A stretch of DNA of 64,000 bases from Gracilaria domingensis (GCA_022539475.1 VCMS01000048.1:1-64000), one strand, 5' to 3'. Shown: positions 20,857 through 33,599, counted from the first letter of the stretch. Translations and numbers: made by a program. Notes: generated by a model not told the origin, from the letters alone.

Positions 20857-21695
20857 GCCGGGGTATACGTTCGCACGATGAGACAGTGCTGTGGCTCATA
20901 TTACGTCGCAGGGTACGGAATTATTACTAAAACTCTTGGCATACAGCACACGAAACGCCTTTTTGGTACTCGTTACCTCTATTAGACACGGCCGCTAATT
21001 AGCATTTTGAACAAGTTCAACGAGAGTGATTGGTCACTTGTATTGATATGCATATATTTTATGAACATGTGATCATGTCGCTGATTTCCTAGAAGTTGAG
21101 GATTCTAGTGGCCAGGGTGGTGTGGTAGGAAGTGTGCCCACCTTGTGATAGGTTTTCGGGTTACCCCAGCGCAAGCGGCATCAAAAATTATCGTGAGCAG
21201 TCGTCAACAAGGATGGCTTCCTAGTACAGAAGCTCTTTGTTCGGGCGCTTAACTCGAATTGTACTACACCTCGATTATCGAGCTCCTCGCAGAGACACCG
21301 CAGTCTGCAGGGAGCATAAGCGCCTGCGCCAAGTTCATTGAGAGAATAGAAGGCTACTACTACCTTTGAGGCTGCGGTATCGCAATCCCACGCGTGTCAT
21401 TCTTGTAAGCATGTGATGATCACAGTCTGGAAACTGTCTGGAAACTGTGATGATACTCTCAGTGCAGCGCTGGGGCAATCCGAAGTTGTTCGTTCTCCTT
21501 CACACGAGTTGCATTGGTTACTATCCACTTTTGAATTCCAATTCGGAGGAACAAAGGGCTTTGTAGGCTGGTGGGAGAAAAGTGCAGATGTTCAGACCAA
21601 GGTTTTTTGAAAATGATGCTGTCTACTATTGCTTCTCTCACATTTTCTCATTCATATCTTTCACGAAGAAATTGGTGGATGATGGATGGAGCAAA
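20857..21695. other. Convergent intergenic region
   Basis: Lies between the 3' ends of the kinase (+) and the RidA-like gene (-). No gene is seen. Bases 21409-21455 hold a near-palindrome (ATGATCACAGT ... ACTGTGATGAT) whose centre contains a tandem TCTGGAAACTG. Confidence 0.5.
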
Positions 21696-22208
21696 CTACG
21701 AGCAAACTAGACGTCTAACGAAAGAAAAGGTAACAGCGACATCCATCTCAATTTCAACGAGTAAACCCTCTATTGCAAGCGCTCCTGTGGACACGACGGT
21801 TGTGACAGGGCTCCCAAGCCTCTTCCCGGTTTCCATGAACGTTGCGAGATCAGTATTCGGATCGAAGTTAACTATGAAACCATTGATTCTGAGAATATCG
21901 CCAACTTCTGACTCAACTGCTTCCAGAGCAAACATGAGATTGCGTTCAGTTTCTAGTAATTGTTCTGCAAGAGTGTCACCAATGATTGAACCGGTTTGAT
22001 TTAACGCGACTTGGCCCGCAATGTGCGCCACTGCATTCTTCCTATCAACCTTTATTTGAGCGAAGCCGAAGGGGGTGGGATCAAACAATGTGGGCGGGTT
22101 AATGGTCACAAGACGCGGACCTCCACGTCCAGTGCAGAAGAAAGAGGCTCGAGCCGTTTGAAGGACAAGAGCAAGGACGAGGAAATGAATCAAAGAGCAG
22201 AAATGCAT
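21696..22208 (-). CDS. RidA/YjgF-family protein with signal peptide
   Basis: The protein is 170 residues from the first ATG in frame (22208); the frame is open to 22259 but from a GTG. It opens with a classic signal peptide (SLIHFLVLALVLQTARA), so the protein enters the secretory pathway or an organelle. The rest is one Rid fold: VAHIAGQVALNQTGSIIG, QLLETERNLMFALEAV, VGDILRINGFIVNF, and LLVEIEMDVAV. Canonical RidA hydrolyses reactive imines using an Arg in a P-x-R-S segment. Here the segment reads SPVTTVVSTGALA and that Arg is absent, as in Rid subfamilies of unknown activity. It is convergent with the kinase gene. Confidence 0.85.
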   Translation of the reverse strand: MHFCSLIHFLVLALVLQTARASFFCTGRGGPRLVTINPPTLFDPTPFGFAQIKVDRKNAVAHIAGQVALNQTGSIIGDTLAEQLLETERNLMFALEAVESEVGDILRINGFIVNFDPNTDLATFMETGKRLGSPVTTVVSTGALAIEGLLVEIEMDVAVTFSFVRRLVCS

Positions 22209-22344
22209 TGTGAGCAAGGGCTTCCGCGCAGCGACACGAACTGTTTGTCCACCGCACACAACGCGAGGGTGCGGGAGGGTGATTATCAGATGACACCATC
22301 CTCAGCGATTGTGCGAGGCGTTTCAGGGTTTGTCAGGCGCAAAA

Positions 22345-22530
22345 TCTGAAACTCCCGGTGGACCTGTGGTCCATAGGTGCTCTTGATGAATGTTCGTTCG
22401 GTTCGAACGAACGAACATTCCTGATTCATCACGAGGCGAAGCTCCCATTGGACAGAAACCTGCAGCCTGGACGGCTTACAGTGTAAACAATCCTCATTTT
22501 TGACCGTGTTTTTCTACCCTTGGTATACTA
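22345..22530. repeat. Dispersed repeat, copy A
   Basis: Resembles 60990-61140. The shared core is a GGCTTACAGT block, then AAACAATCCTCATTTTTGA, then CGTGTTTT, preceded in both by a GAACATTC...CAGAAAC stretch. This copy includes an inverted repeat with 13-base arms (GAATGTTCGTTCG) at about 22388-22420. No coding potential seen. Confidence 0.55.
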
Positions 22531-22735
22531 CCCCGTGCGTGCTGTAGCCACCCTGGTAAATGTACGACGGTAGCCTACCTTTGGTATCTTTCTCGGGGGA
22601 TCAGAATCTTATGACTTTTTCGTCAGACCTCTGAGAAGATGCCAGACATCCTGTCTCAGGAGAGGATGACGCAATTGCGTATATCAAACCGTGGACGGTA
22701 TATAACATATATACTATATATGGCTATACATGGCT

Positions 22736-22789
22736 ACAGTCCACATCCGAGCTCCGGTTTAGCTAAACCGGAGCTCGGATGTGGACTGT
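22736..22789. repeat. Perfect 54-bp palindrome
   Basis: Two 27-base arms are exact reverse complements with no loop; the arm begins ACAGTCCACATCCGAGCTCC and the centre is TTTAG|CTAAA. It is preceded by an AT-rich (TATA)-like stretch at 22698-22730 and abuts a second palindrome. Confidence 0.95.
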
Positions 22790-22847
22790 AGGTGGGTGTA
22801 AAACGACTGAGCTAAATCTTTAGCTCAGTCGTTTTAAACCCACCTAC
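22788..22847. repeat. Near-perfect 60-bp inverted repeat
   Basis: Two 29-base arms match at 28 positions around a TC centre; the arm begins GTAGGTGGGTGTAAAACGAC. It overlaps the preceding palindrome by two bases, and its sequence is unrelated to it. Confidence 0.95.
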
Positions 22848-23569
22848 CATAGACAGGTTGGGAAAGTCTTTCACTACGTGAAGCCCTCTTCTCACTTTAC
22901 ACCTTTCTGGGTTCCGGTTTAAGGTCCTAATAAGAGTAGTAATGTGGAACGCATATGCGAAGCAAAGACAAATACTGCTACTTTCGAACGGATATGCTGA
23001 TAATCTATCTAGATACGGCACCTCTTTATCTCAGTCTTCAATCACTATTCCCCTTCTTGCCTAAAGTAATCAGCAATAAAGTTTAACAAATGCCTGTGCT
23101 GCACCTACGACTCTGCGAAAAAAAGAGAATATCCTGGGTGGTTTTCGTTCACAAAAATTTTGCTATCGGAGATCATCGACTCCTTTTTTTTACGAGCCTC
23201 TTCTTCCACTTTCCCGAGATCGCAATAAGATCGTAACAGACCCCTGTTAGTAATCTACATAAATCTGCGCGTTAAGAAATAAACTATTGTTAATAACAAC
23301 AGCCATATTTTTCATTTCAGCATTAAAAAAAATTGCCTACGTTTGATAAGTTCTTGGCTGAATGCAAAACATAACTCAAACCTACAAACAAGCATCCTTG
23401 AAAGATGATCCTTCTAGCTAGGCGCGTAAAGTTCTTCCTTTCTTGGCCTCCGTTGAAGATTTCTTTGCGTTCTGATTTCGGTTCTATTCTTGAGAAAAAG
23501 ACCGAACCTATTCACATCACGTGAATGCGCGACGCTGGAAGCCAGGGGCGTGAAAGTTGATCTATTCTC
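22848..23569. other. Intergenic, no gene seen
   Basis: AT-rich non-coding sequence between the twin palindromes and the MITE. No supported ORF or RNA gene. Confidence 0.5.
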
Positions 23570-24270
23570 CAGGGGTGCGACCAATCCGATTGTTGCGGAT
23601 TGCTACCCTTCCAATCAATCCAGCGATCAATCGCTGAGAAAAATAGCGCAGCAATCGGGATTGCAATCTAATCTTGTATTACAATCGTAATTGCAACGCT
23701 CTTTCTACGTCGTAATCCCATTTGGAATTTCGAACATCGATGCCATCCTGATTGCCAGTGCAAAGATCAACGCAATCTTGATTGCGATTGCCGTTGCCAA
23801 GATCAATGAAATCTCGATTGTTACTTGTTGATTGAATCGTTCAGATACGGGTCCTGTCTCTCACTGTTAATGCTGTGTAGATTACAAATTGTAATTTACA
23901 ACGTCGACTAACCGTTTCTGGCAAAAGCATTTTATTCTGGGGCTGCATATTGTTGTAAAAAGAGTTTAATCTACCTTTTTTACCACGTGGACTGATTCTG
24001 GGTAGAAATATGCTTTTTGTTTTATGGCGAGAAATGCTACCACTACTGCTGCAATCGCATTCGCGATTGCAACAATCGTTGCTTGCAATCGCATTTGCGA
24101 TTGGTTGAACGCAGCAATCGGAATTGCGATTGCAAGGGTTCTTGCAATCCTCATTGCGATTGGAGTAGTTCTCTGCAATCTTCATTGCCATCTCTTGAAT
24201 CCATGCAATCTAAGATTGCATTAGGCAATCGCAATCGATTTTGCAATCAATCGATTGCGTCGCACCCCTG
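23570..24270. mobile_element. Non-autonomous hAT-type MITE
   Basis: The 701-bp element is bounded by CAGGGGTGCGAC and its exact reverse complement GTCGCACCCCTG, a hAT-like terminus. Flanking 8-mers CTATTCTC (left) and CCATCCTC (right) agree at six of eight positions, a plausible decayed target-site duplication. The interior is filled with short inverted GCAATCGCAATTGC-like units near both ends, and contains no transposase. It is not obviously derived from the hAT transposon at 11.7-14.7 kb, whose subterminal motif differs. Confidence 0.8.
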
Positions 24271-25857
24271 CCATCCTCACCTGTTGGGCGAGGTTTGTTC
24301 GCTTTGACACCGGGATGAGTATTGGAGTGAAGAATCCACCGAAAAAATTCCGCAGGTTTGCTTCGAGCACTAGTGTATGCACAATTATCTCGGAGTAATC
24401 CACCTGTGCGCCCTTTCTATCGAGTTCATTGTGCCTATTTCCATTAAACGATGCGAATAAAGGACATCACCTTATGTATGTGGTAGACATTATTTTACCT
24501 TACTAACTTCTCTCTGTTACGTCGAGGCCTCTTCTCTACGAAAAGCTTTGTTGCGTTCCAACATTCTCCTTATGCACTCCCCGTATCTGCTGTACCTTCA
24601 AGCTGTTGGAGGACTTTCTTATCTTCTACTACAATAATCAAACTTTTCTTTTTCCTTGACAATGAACAGCAACACGTATTATACGCCATCGCTCACCGCC
24701 GTAAACTCGTAGTCGACAGATCCTCTAAAAACAGCAGACGTTGTGACGTCTTTTATCTCTTTATTATGAGCGCAATACGCGTATTGCTCTTATGACGTGA
24801 GGTTTTGCTAAGGAACCCCAGCAATTATAATGTTTTCCCTATCAACGTAGCTGCTGACTACAAATCTGATTTGAGCCGTGTTACGTTCACTGAGTTTTGT
24901 GTTAGCAAAAGCATTAACGTCTAAAGTGGTCTTTTATTGTGTAGTGCAGATTGGTTTGGTTTTCACGCGCCAGTAAAAACCCCTTTTGGAGCCTTCGTTG
25001 TACGCACACGAACGCTTCCATGATATACGGATCATTTGAATTCACCAGCAAATGTCTTTCATTGGCAGGAAACGAGAAGACGAGAGGACTCTATTGCGCT
25101 GGTGAGCAGAACGTTTCAGCGTGAAGAAGAGGAAGGAACGTATCTGAACTCCGATAATGCACGGCGTAGAGGGCTATCCTTATACCCCTGGGGTAAGGAT
25201 ACGTGTAGCGGAAGCGTTACGTACGACGAAGTTCGCGACGTGTCGAAACAAGATGTGATTGGGCAAAGCGTGCTGACAGAAGGGCACGGGCAGGGGCACG
25301 CAGGGGCGCGCTTACCGCACAAGTGAGGGGCTCCGCTCAATTGGCCGCCGCCCGCCTCAATTCCACACGTGCACAATTGACGCGCCCGACGCGACAGCCC
25401 GCCCAGCGTGCAAGGCTGTCGGCGTGACTACTGTATCTACCTGATTTTATCGCGCCGCGCTCGGTGTAATGGCGGCTTTCTGCGCAGCGGCGCAGCCGAC
25501 ACGGTCGAATGGCCAACGCCATTGCCCGCGAGTGGCGCCTTCCTTCTTCCCGCACCTCCACGCGCAACTCGCAGCTGCCACTTCCGTCGCCGCGCTCTGC
25601 TAGATATAGTAACAGCCCGCTTCCTCAATCTGCCGCACAATTCATCCCGCCCACGCTGCCCGTCGCTCACCCACCAACGCCAGTCTTTCCTGGGCCCCTC
25701 GTTCGCAATCCGTACAACGTCACGCCGCGTTTCTCATGCTTCCGGCCACTGTTAGTCAGTAAGCGCTGTGTTTAGCACTCGACGCCAACGTTTCTTCCAC
25801 TGCTCGCCGACGCCGTTCTTTGATTGAGCAGTACTACTACTGCCTATACTCCCATGC
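24271..25857. other. Intergenic and upstream region of the NIPA gene
   Basis: No supported gene. Contains a short repeat at about 24799-24870 related to 44318-44390, a palindromic GCGCAATACGCGTATTGC near 24770, and a near-palindrome TATCCTTATACCCCTGGGGT AAGGATA at 25175-25201. The last 550 bases become GC-rich, as before other genes here. Confidence 0.5.
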
Positions 25858-26874
25858 ATGCAGATGAACGTCGCTGGCGTGCAAACTTTGCCCGACCTCA
25901 CGCCTATGGCTGCACCATGGTCAATCGGTCTTTTACTGGCAATGGCTGGGTACACTATGTGCGGCGCGGGTATGAATCTTATCAAGCTCTCTCACATCAA
26001 ACGCGGGACCACCAACGGTAGCACCGTGCTTCGGTCAACGCCCTTCAACCGCCGTTCGTCACCCGCACACGCCACCCTGCTATGGTTTTGCGGCTACGGC
26101 GTGAACTCCTTGGGCGGAGTTCTCAACACAGCTGGTTTGCGCTTCGCAGCACAGAGCTTGATTGCCCCGCTTAGCAGCATGGCTCTCGTCGTCAACGCTG
26201 TGTTTGCCACCTTCGTGCTTGGCGAGCGTCTTGGTCTTCGCGATGTTCTGCCAATGTCGCTTATAGCCGTTGGCAACATAATAGCCGTTGCGAGTGCCAA
26301 TCATTCCGAACAGCGTGGACTTACACTCATAGAGATCTCTCAGTTGTTTAGACGCTCTTCTTTCCAACTTTACCTTGTCACTGTTCTCGTGCTGGCGTCA
26401 TTGCTAATGATAATTAGGGGCAGGATTCGCCGGAGAATACGGAAGTCAGGCGGTGAAGAAATGGCAAATCCTACTTTGGTTGCGTACGCGGGACTTTGTC
26501 ATGCAGCTGCAGCAGCCATGCTCAGCGTGAATACCGTGTTCCTGTCGAAGGCCAGTCTGCTAGCGCTGACGGACGGTTTGCACAACGCGTTCAAGCCACA
26601 ATTTTTGGCACTCATTCTCACCTGGCTCTCTCTGGTTTGCTTCTGGATTTACACTTTGAATCGCTTGTTGGCAAGTCATGACATTCTTTTCATCGTGCCT
26701 GCGATAGAAGTGCTATGGAGTCTATGTTCGATGATTGGCGGAGGAATCTTCTTTGACGAATACTCGTCTATGAAAATGTCCAGGAGAGTGAGCTTCGCCG
26801 TTGGCGTGGTTATCAACCTAACAGGAGTGTTCATCTTATCGAGAAGAGGGGAGAAGGGAAACAAACTAGGATGA
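25858..26874 (+). CDS. NIPA/DUF803-type magnesium transporter
   Basis: The protein is 338 residues, single exon, with about nine membrane helices in the EamA-like fold. NIPA hallmarks are visible: an N-terminal helix with MAGYTMCGAGMNLIKLSH, FAAQSLIAPLSSMALVVNAV and the motif LGERLGLRDVLP, followed by helices ending in FSVGVVINL-type sequence (FAVGVVINLTGVFILS). Family members move Mg2+ across endosomal or plasma membranes. The chosen ATG at 25858 lies in ATGCATG: an overlapping ATG at 25854 opens a 55-codon out-of-frame ORF running to 26021, so either initiation is leaky or the true start is the next in-frame ATG at 25864. The 3' end faces Rab2. Confidence 0.88.
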   Translation: MQMNVAGVQTLPDLTPMAAPWSIGLLLAMAGYTMCGAGMNLIKLSHIKRGTTNGSTVLRSTPFNRRSSPAHATLLWFCGYGVNSLGGVLNTAGLRFAAQSLIAPLSSMALVVNAVFATFVLGERLGLRDVLPMSLIAVGNIIAVASANHSEQRGLTLIEISQLFRRSSFQLYLVTVLVLASLLMIIRGRIRRRIRKSGGEEMANPTLVAYAGLCHAAAAAMLSVNTVFLSKASLLALTDGLHNAFKPQFLALILTWLSLVCFWIYTLNRLLASHDILFIVPAIEVLWSLCSMIGGGIFFDEYSSMKMSRRVSFAVGVVINLTGVFILSRRGEKGNKLG

Positions 26875-27284
26875 GTGGCTGCTAATGCTGAGCAGTTTTG
26901 GGTGTGGTATCTATGTAGGGTTGGTTCTGCAATTTTGATTTGTAGTATAGCACTTGTTTCTTTAATTTACTACTAAGACGATCGAGCTATCGTCTGCACC
27001 TCCGGATAAGGCATGAGGTCCGCTCAAACGTCCACAGCAACGAATCCGTACTAACGAATGACCAAAAGTTGTACAGTGTTTTCCTTGTGTAGGCTCATAT
27101 GTGCAATAACGAAGTTGAAGTGAAACGAGCGAGCTTAGAACGAATGGTGTGGCGGCCGTAAAGCGCGCTTTGGTTTCGTATGCATGTACCACTAGATAAT
27201 GTTGGGGATCAAATTAAGACGGTTGGTTGTACCTCTCTCTATCTGAAACGCGAGGATAGATATGGCGGACAAACGCCATCGTTC
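26875..27284. other. Convergent intergenic region
   Basis: Joint 3' region of the NIPA (+) and Rab2 (-) genes. No further feature seen. Confidence 0.5.
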
Positions 27285-29445
<2,161 letters not shown>

Positions 29446-32406
29446 ATGGCCTCAGTCGCCATGAATGCCTCCCATCTTGCCCTGGCTTCCACAACAACAT
29501 CCTCTGATCACGCCATGTGCTCGGCGCCGTTGGCTGCCTCTAATGAACAGCAGCAAACAATAGAATGGACTCCAGCTCCAGAAAAACTCCAAGCAATCGC
29601 CAACTTACTTCGAGAATCTACCTCAGCTTATACAAAGGTGCAGCAGCATGTTTACGACCAACTACATCAGTACTCTTCTGTTCGTGACTTCAACAACTAC
29701 TTAGTTTACATCCTAGCACACGGGTACAACAGCTCTCAAGCTGCCTATCAACAAGTAGACGCCGTAAGACAGGCAGCTGGATTGGTATTGAAGAATAACA
29801 TTCGACCTCTGTACAACACATTACATCCTCAAAGCAGGCAGTATATCAATGCACATTTACTCGCTGCAATAGGTGATAATTCGTACCAAATCAGGGCCGT
29901 AGCAGCTACATGTATTTCTACTATTGTCAAGTCTATGCACGCATTAGTCGCCTACTCTGGATTAACCACCACTCTCATTCACTCTATGGACTCTGATCGT
30001 CTCACGTACATAGAAGGCGCTCTTACAGTTCTTTCTGTTCTCGCTGAAGACGTCCCTCTCGTTCTCAATCACGACGTTTCACGTCCGTTAGATGCGCTCG
30101 TTCCAAAGTTAATCCACTTATGCGTCCACCAATCCGAACCTATTCGGGCAAAATCGGTTCAGATCTTGAATCATCTTTTACTCGGTCTACCCACTGCACT
30201 TCACGATCATGTAGATGCTTTCATCCGAACTTTGTTCACCATTGCCGAAGACTCTTCGGCTCAAGTAAGGAAGAGAGTTTGCACTTCCATTTGTTTACTG
30301 ACAGAATCTATGCCCCAATCTCTTGCTCCATACCTCAGCAATGTAATTGAGTTCATGCTTGCTTCAAGCAACCATCCTGACGAACTGATCGCTCGGGAAG
30401 CATGCGAGTTCTGGATTTTGGTGGCGAGGGTGCAAGGTGGTAAGGAGGTCCTTAGATCATATCTCCCAAGACTAGTGCCAATCATTCTTGACAATATGGT
30501 GTACTCAAAAGACGAGGTCGAGTTGTACAATGAACTAAACAAATCGGATGAGAATGTACCAGATAGTGAGGATGACATCAGGCCTCGCTTTCATCAACCT
30601 CGCTTTGTTCAGTCCGGCGCAACCGGAATGAATGGTGATACACTTAGTATGAATGCTGATCACAATTCTGCAACTGAAAACGGTAGTCATGTGGGGTCCG
30701 TAAGCGGAAATGGTTTTGCAAGTGGTTCAAATGGATCAAGTACTGGTGGATATGACTCTGATGATGATGGTGGGTATGAGTCTTCAGATCTCGACGACTT
30801 TCGGGATGACTCTGAGTGGACTCTTAGAAAATGTTCTGCCAGTGCAATTGATATGTTCTCACATGTCTTTGGAGACGAACTGTTGGAGCATCTACTACCC
30901 AGACTTGAAGGAAAGGTGGCTGATGAGTCGCACTGGGAACAGAGAGAGTGCGGCATTCTGGCGCTTGGGGCGATCGCGCAGGGTTGTTATCACGGTATGC
31001 AACCGGTACTACCTCGCGTGGCCTCATTTCTCTTCGGCCTTACCGGAGATCAGCACAACATGGTAAGATCAATAGCGTGTTGGACACTGTCTAGGTACTC
31101 AAAGTGGATAATCAATGAGAAGAGTCGCTTCAAGCTCAAGCAGTTAGTCGATACTCTTCTAAAACTAATGGGAGACTCAAACAAGCTTGTACAAAAAGCA
31201 GCTTGTTCCTCTCTAGCAATGCTCGCAGAAGAATCCGGAACTCTGCTATCACCATTTCTGCCTATGATACTCGGTACACTAGCTCGTGCATTCTCTCAGT
31301 ATCAGAAGAACAATCTCATTGTCCTATATGACGTGGTGTGTACAATGGCAGATGCTGTAGGGAATGAACTTGCGGCACAAGAGCATATGAATGTTCTCAT
31401 GCCCTTACTAACAGCTCAATGGAACGCCACGTCCGATAATGATAACAAAATGTTATCATTATTAGAATGCTTATCACACGTCTTTCGCGCTCTTGGAATA
31501 AGCTCTCAGCAATATGCAGGTAATATATTCTCACGCTGCACTAGTATTATGGATTCGATTTACACGCAAGAAGGGAGAGGTGAAAAGGATGACGCTCTTG
31601 TTGATTTCCTCACATGTTGTCTCGATCTCATGTGCGCATTGGCAGAGGCGCTCGGGCCAAACGTTGACCCATTTGTTGGTAATAATGGAAGCGGAGGTAA
31701 ACCTGTTTTGCCGCTGCTCTTTGCAGGGATGAAGGATGGCCGACAGGAGGTGAGACAAAGCGCCTTCGCTCTTCTTGGCGAACTCGCTCGGGCCCGTACG
31801 CCGTCACTGATACCTGCACTAACAGAGTACGTAGAAGGTACTGTGGAGGCATTAAATCCAGAGTATATGTCAGTCTCAAACAACGCCACTTGGGCTCTGG
31901 GAGAATTGGTGATGATGGCAGGGTTTTTGCCGCCAACTGTTCCAATAAGCAGGGATGTAATTCAAAGGCTACTATTTGAAAGAGCATTGGATTGCTTGAT
32001 TCAGGTTGTCAACACGCCACAACTGAACAGGAGCCTACTAGAAAACTCAGCTTTGACCTTGGGAAGAATGGGCCTCGTCATGCCTGAAGCAATGGCTCCA
32101 AGGCTTGAGCAATTTGCAGAGGCCTCGTTTTCATCCCTGAGAAATATTCGGGACGATATTGAAAAGGAGCAAGCGTTTCACGGTATGAACGCAATGGTGC
32201 GTCTGAACCCTACAGCGATCATGAACTGCTTTGGAAACTACCTTGATGCTATTGGAAGTTGGTTTCAATGCAAACCAGATCTGGAAAGGGAGTTCGCTTC
32301 TATACTTCATGGATACAAGCAATCTCTTGGGGATCAGTGGTTTTCTCTGTTTAATTCGTTCGCGACACCATCACAAAGTTTGCTGCAAGAACGGTTTGCT
32401 CTTTAG
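29446..32406 (+). CDS. TNPO1: Transportin-1 (karyopherin beta-2)
   Basis: The protein is 986 residues, single exon, built of HEAT repeats throughout. It matches transportin in landmarks: FNNYLVYIL, GLVLKNNIRPL, ACEFWILVARV, then EDDIRPRFHQPRF followed by an acidic Ser/Gly/Asp loop (about residues 385-455, the H8 loop region), DSEWTLRKCSASAIDMF, and GILALGAIAQGCYHGMQPVLP. The C-terminal half has NNATWALGELVMMAG and the end QWFSLFNSF. Transportin imports proteins with PY-type nuclear signals and releases them on RanGTP. The N-terminus is about 30 residues longer than usual, Ala/Thr/Ser-rich; a second Met lies at residue 6. Confidence 0.96.
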   Translation: MASVAMNASHLALASTTTSSDHAMCSAPLAASNEQQQTIEWTPAPEKLQAIANLLRESTSAYTKVQQHVYDQLHQYSSVRDFNNYLVYILAHGYNSSQAAYQQVDAVRQAAGLVLKNNIRPLYNTLHPQSRQYINAHLLAAIGDNSYQIRAVAATCISTIVKSMHALVAYSGLTTTLIHSMDSDRLTYIEGALTVLSVLAEDVPLVLNHDVSRPLDALVPKLIHLCVHQSEPIRAKSVQILNHLLLGLPTALHDHVDAFIRTLFTIAEDSSAQVRKRVCTSICLLTESMPQSLAPYLSNVIEFMLASSNHPDELIAREACEFWILVARVQGGKEVLRSYLPRLVPIILDNMVYSKDEVELYNELNKSDENVPDSEDDIRPRFHQPRFVQSGATGMNGDTLSMNADHNSATENGSHVGSVSGNGFASGSNGSSTGGYDSDDDGGYESSDLDDFRDDSEWTLRKCSASAIDMFSHVFGDELLEHLLPRLEGKVADESHWEQRECGILALGAIAQGCYHGMQPVLPRVASFLFGLTGDQHNMVRSIACWTLSRYSKWIINEKSRFKLKQLVDTLLKLMGDSNKLVQKAACSSLAMLAEESGTLLSPFLPMILGTLARAFSQYQKNNLIVLYDVVCTMADAVGNELAAQEHMNVLMPLLTAQWNATSDNDNKMLSLLECLSHVFRALGISSQQYAGNIFSRCTSIMDSIYTQEGRGEKDDALVDFLTCCLDLMCALAEALGPNVDPFVGNNGSGGKPVLPLLFAGMKDGRQEVRQSAFALLGELARARTPSLIPALTEYVEGTVEALNPEYMSVSNNATWALGELVMMAGFLPPTVPISRDVIQRLLFERALDCLIQVVNTPQLNRSLLENSALTLGRMGLVMPEAMAPRLEQFAEASFSSLRNIRDDIEKEQAFHGMNAMVRLNPTAIMNCFGNYLDAIGSWFQCKPDLEREFASILHGYKQSLGDQWFSLFNSFATPSQSLLQERFAL

Positions 32407-32654
32407 ATCGTTGAGCTTCACCCAATCTCCCATCCCACGGCCCTTCACTGACTACTGACAATATGCGTCTAACCTTATAGAGCTTGGAGCCCAAAGCTTT
32501 TCCGGGACGCATTGCTTCGCCCTAATCTTGGCTGAGGCGCATTTGCCCATGCACAGTAACCTTAGGTAATCTATGTAGGATAGCATATGTACAGGATTCT
32601 GCAGAGTTCGAAGCACTGTGGAAGTATCGAATAAACTGCTACCCGGCAATTAGT

Positions 32655-33599
32655 TTAACTTGGATTGGCTTTCCTCGGTAGGCGTGGTCTAAGGATGAGA
32701 TAAAGGGCTACTCCCAGACCAGGTGTAGATACAACAGAAATCGCTGTCAAGACGGATTCAAGCATCTTTCCATTGACAAACCAACCTCGTCGTTTCATAT
32801 CCTCGATCAACGGTCCTAATGTTAGTATGCTCAGCAATAATCCGTCAAGCGTTGAAACGCATACGGAGCGATCTGTCAGAAGCAACCGTTCCAGGCTCAT
32901 ATAAGAAGCATAGAACATAGCATCATGCACGTCTGCTGTTCCGGGGGTAAATACTCCAAGAGCGAAAGCGTATATCCATATTGTGAAAATGAGAGTTCCA
33001 ATCGAAAAGATTCTTGACTCCAAAAGCCGACTAAAGAACCCCCCTTTGGAAACGTCTTGAGAATAAACACAAGGAGCGTATTCACGACCAAGAAGATATG
33101 GCCCAAGCGCACCGAAGCCGACAAAAATCCCTGCGAACGAAAACAATCCTGTAGAGAGTCGCTTCTGAACACCAGATCCAGCATTTAACAAAACAGCCAT
33201 ATTGATGGATAGAACTCCCACTAAATTGAATATTGCAAAGAAAAGGTCATTCACATCATCTAACTTCCCGCTAAGGATGCGACCAATTTCCCCGACATCC
33301 GTTATTGATCCCGGTGCTAGGAAAAAAGCAAAAAGAACAAAGCCAACGTAGGCGACTGCTGTCGTGAAACGTTCAAGCTTAACATACGGGATTGAAGAAG
33401 ACTCATCAGTTGAGCGTTTTGATTCCACTTCGTCCAATTGAGTTGCCTTAACTATATGCGCTCCATGTTGTCTCAACTGAGACAAACGACAACTATTTCG
33501 AGACCGAAGGCAGACTCCAGGAAAGAACCCATACGTGGAAATCGAGTCATTCCTGCCCATAGACAAGGGAGTCATAAAGCTTAGCACATAGGCACCCAT
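32655..33599 (-). CDS. Probable plastid-targeted six-helix membrane protein, function unknown
   Basis: The protein is 314 residues. The first 60-70 residues are Ser/Arg-rich, low in acid and carry a Phe-containing N-terminal region, suggesting a plastid transit peptide. About six hydrophobic helices follow, beginning FTTAVAYVGFVLFAFFLAPG, then LFFAIFNLVGVLSINMAVLL, FSFAGIFVGFGALGPYLLG, LIFTIWIYAFALGVF, and a last helix GLGVALYLILRPRLP. The combination of an N-x-F-F/FN helix and a terminal YLILRP resembles conserved cyanobacterial/plant thylakoid-type proteins of unknown function; this is a weak recollection, not a match I can verify. It is convergent with transportin-1 and divergent from the SDR gene. 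Confidence 0.6.
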   Translation of the reverse strand: MGAYVLSFMTPLSMGRNDSISTYGFFPGVCLRSRNSCRLSQLRQHGAHIVKATQLDEVESKRSTDESSSIPYVKLERFTTAVAYVGFVLFAFFLAPGSITDVGEIGRILSGKLDDVNDLFFAIFNLVGVLSINMAVLLNAGSGVQKRLSTGLFSFAGIFVGFGALGPYLLGREYAPCVYSQDVSKGGFFSRLLESRIFSIGTLIFTIWIYAFALGVFTPGTADVHDAMFYASYMSLERLLLTDRSVCVSTLDGLLLSILTLGPLIEDMKRRGWFVNGKMLESVLTAISVVSTPGLGVALYLILRPRLPRKANPS

